Assembly (NCBI GenBank): GCA_013140495.1
Contig: JABFSR010000070.1
Span: forward strand, 1 to 48,653
Source: Verrucomicrobiota bacterium
Lineage (GTDB): Bacteria > Verrucomicrobiota > Verrucomicrobiia > Limisphaerales > JADLHS01
Reading direction: 5' to 3'
DNA length: 48,653 nt
Part shown: positions 48,148-48,653 of the stretch, piece after piece
How positions within the stretch are numbered: position 1 is the first letter of the stretch
Layout of the letters: each line of letters starts with the position of its first letter
The notes under the pieces: generated by a model
The model's database searches: none
Seen by the model: the letters and a program-made list of their open reading frames with translations, nothing else
Told to the model about the DNA's origin: nothing
Position numbers and translations under genes: made by a program

Positions 48148-48202
48148 AGTTTTGATGATGTCAAATAGACAGCGGTAAAAGCCTAGCAACCTTCCTTGCC
48201 GC

Positions 48203-48230
48203 ACGCAAGAGCGGGGAAACCCCGCGCTTG
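48203..48230. repeat. Imperfect GC-rich hairpin upstream of the cupredoxin gene
   Basis: GCAAGAGCGGGG-(AAA)-CCCCGCGCTTGC, with one mismatch. It lies about 60 bases upstream of the cupredoxin start. No T run follows on either strand, so it is more likely a repeat or 5' leader structure than a terminator. Confidence 0.5.
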
Positions 48231-48351
48231 CTTTGCCAGCCAGCAATCCACGTCGCCGTCATGGGGCATTCGACGCAGGAGAACCGCTGCATATTCGTCA
48301 CGGCGTCACCTTCCCCAACGAACCCACCCAGGGCTGCCACCTTGCGCCGAC

Positions 48352-48379
48352 TTTGAATTTTGAACCATGAACGCTGAAC
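48352..48379. repeat. Heptamer tandem array (TTTGAAC type)
   Basis: Four 7-base units read TTTGAAT, TTTGAAC, CATGAAC and GCTGAAC. It lies in the gene-poor right end, where a 62-residue minus-strand frame (48298-48486) has no recognised family. This is the fourth heptamer array of the window, with a different unit from the others. Confidence 0.7.
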
Positions 48380-48506
48380 ACGAGGCCGTCGTATCCATTT
48401 TCCACGCCTGCCGGGTTCAGTAGCGACAAAAAGGAATATGGATGTGGCGTGGAGACAAGGACGGCGAAGCCGGTAATAATCTCCACTTGACGACTGGAAT
48501 GCCGCG

Positions 48507-48653
48507 TTGCAGGCTCAATCTTGTGAACGCATACTTGAGCAAATATTTCATGACGCTTGCGGTTACAAGAAAGAGATTGCTAAGACATTATTATCGTACG
48601 ATCTCTCCGGCGATTTCGCGTTCCCGATTACCCATTCCAGCTTCGTCCATAAG
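48507..48653 (+). CDS. Possible start of a gene running off the right edge
   Basis: An open frame without stop runs to the edge with protein-like sequence (CERILEQIFHDACGYKKE ... DLSGDFAFPITHSSFVHK). It has no ATG; a TTG at 48507 is the only candidate start after the in-frame stop at 48475-48477. It may be a real gene with a rare start, the remnant of one, or chance. The overlapping frame in another phase is also open. Confidence 0.25.
   Translation, partial: MQAQSCERILEQIFHDACGYKKEIAKTLLSYDLSGDFAFPITHSSFVHK

Overview
The window looks like a chromosomal segment of a verrucomicrobium, probably from the Pedosphaera/Limisphaerales part of the phylum. The grounds are two pseudopilin genes of the '[18 protein letters not shown] ... 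H-X9-D' type, large secreted proteins built from repeats typical of that phylum, a PqaA-like lipoprotein, a fused cytochrome c/copper-monooxygenase-like protein, and many short interspersed palindromes. This placement is inferred from gene content, not from a marker-gene tree. Layout, left to right: an edge-truncated FMN hydroxy-acid dehydrogenase, a pseudopilin and a sugar isomerase-like enzyme (1-2.5 kb); a very large secreted protein with a deacetylase-like segment (2.6-6 kb); parB, a PfkB kinase, peptide deformylase and small proteins (6.2-10.1 kb); a membrane protein, a family 2 glycosyltransferase and a secreted protein on the minus strand (10.2-12 kb). Next is a tight plus-strand operon of a HydE-like radical SAM enzyme, a ketosynthase, a degenerate ketosynthase partner, a FabG reductase and an acyl carrier protein (12.1-16.4 kb). 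Then come aconitase, a REP-associated tyrosine transposase (RAYT) and DNA polymerase IV (16.5-21.4 kb), followed by secreted and periplasmic enzymes (21.4-30.7 kb). A pseudopilin gene split by an IS5-type insertion sequence follows (31-32.8 kb), then a secreted protein, tRNA-Val, a GDSG-motif protein, mtnA and a TPR protein (33-37.4 kb), and rplU-rpmA-obg (37.5-39.4 kb). The right end, on the minus strand, is an aa3-type cytochrome c oxidase locus with its assembly genes: cupredoxin, ctaA, ctaB, coxA, coxC, coxD, two small membrane proteins, coxB, sco and DUF420/ctaM. Two themes stand out. First, the radical SAM/KS/KS-partner/KR/ACP operon looks like a minimal type II polyketide or fatty-acid-like pathway with an unexplained radical SAM step. 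Second, short repeats have entered coding sequences and are translated: GGAGCGCCGGC-type palindromes in the glycosyltransferase, in ctaA and in the RAYT itself; a different palindrome in aconitase; and heptamer tandem arrays in the degenerate ketosynthase and in mtnA. All keep the reading frame. This resembles the in-frame palindromic elements known from Rickettsia, and here a RAYT carrying a copy of the likely cognate repeat sits in the same window. Function calls rest on motifs read by eye; no database search was possible.
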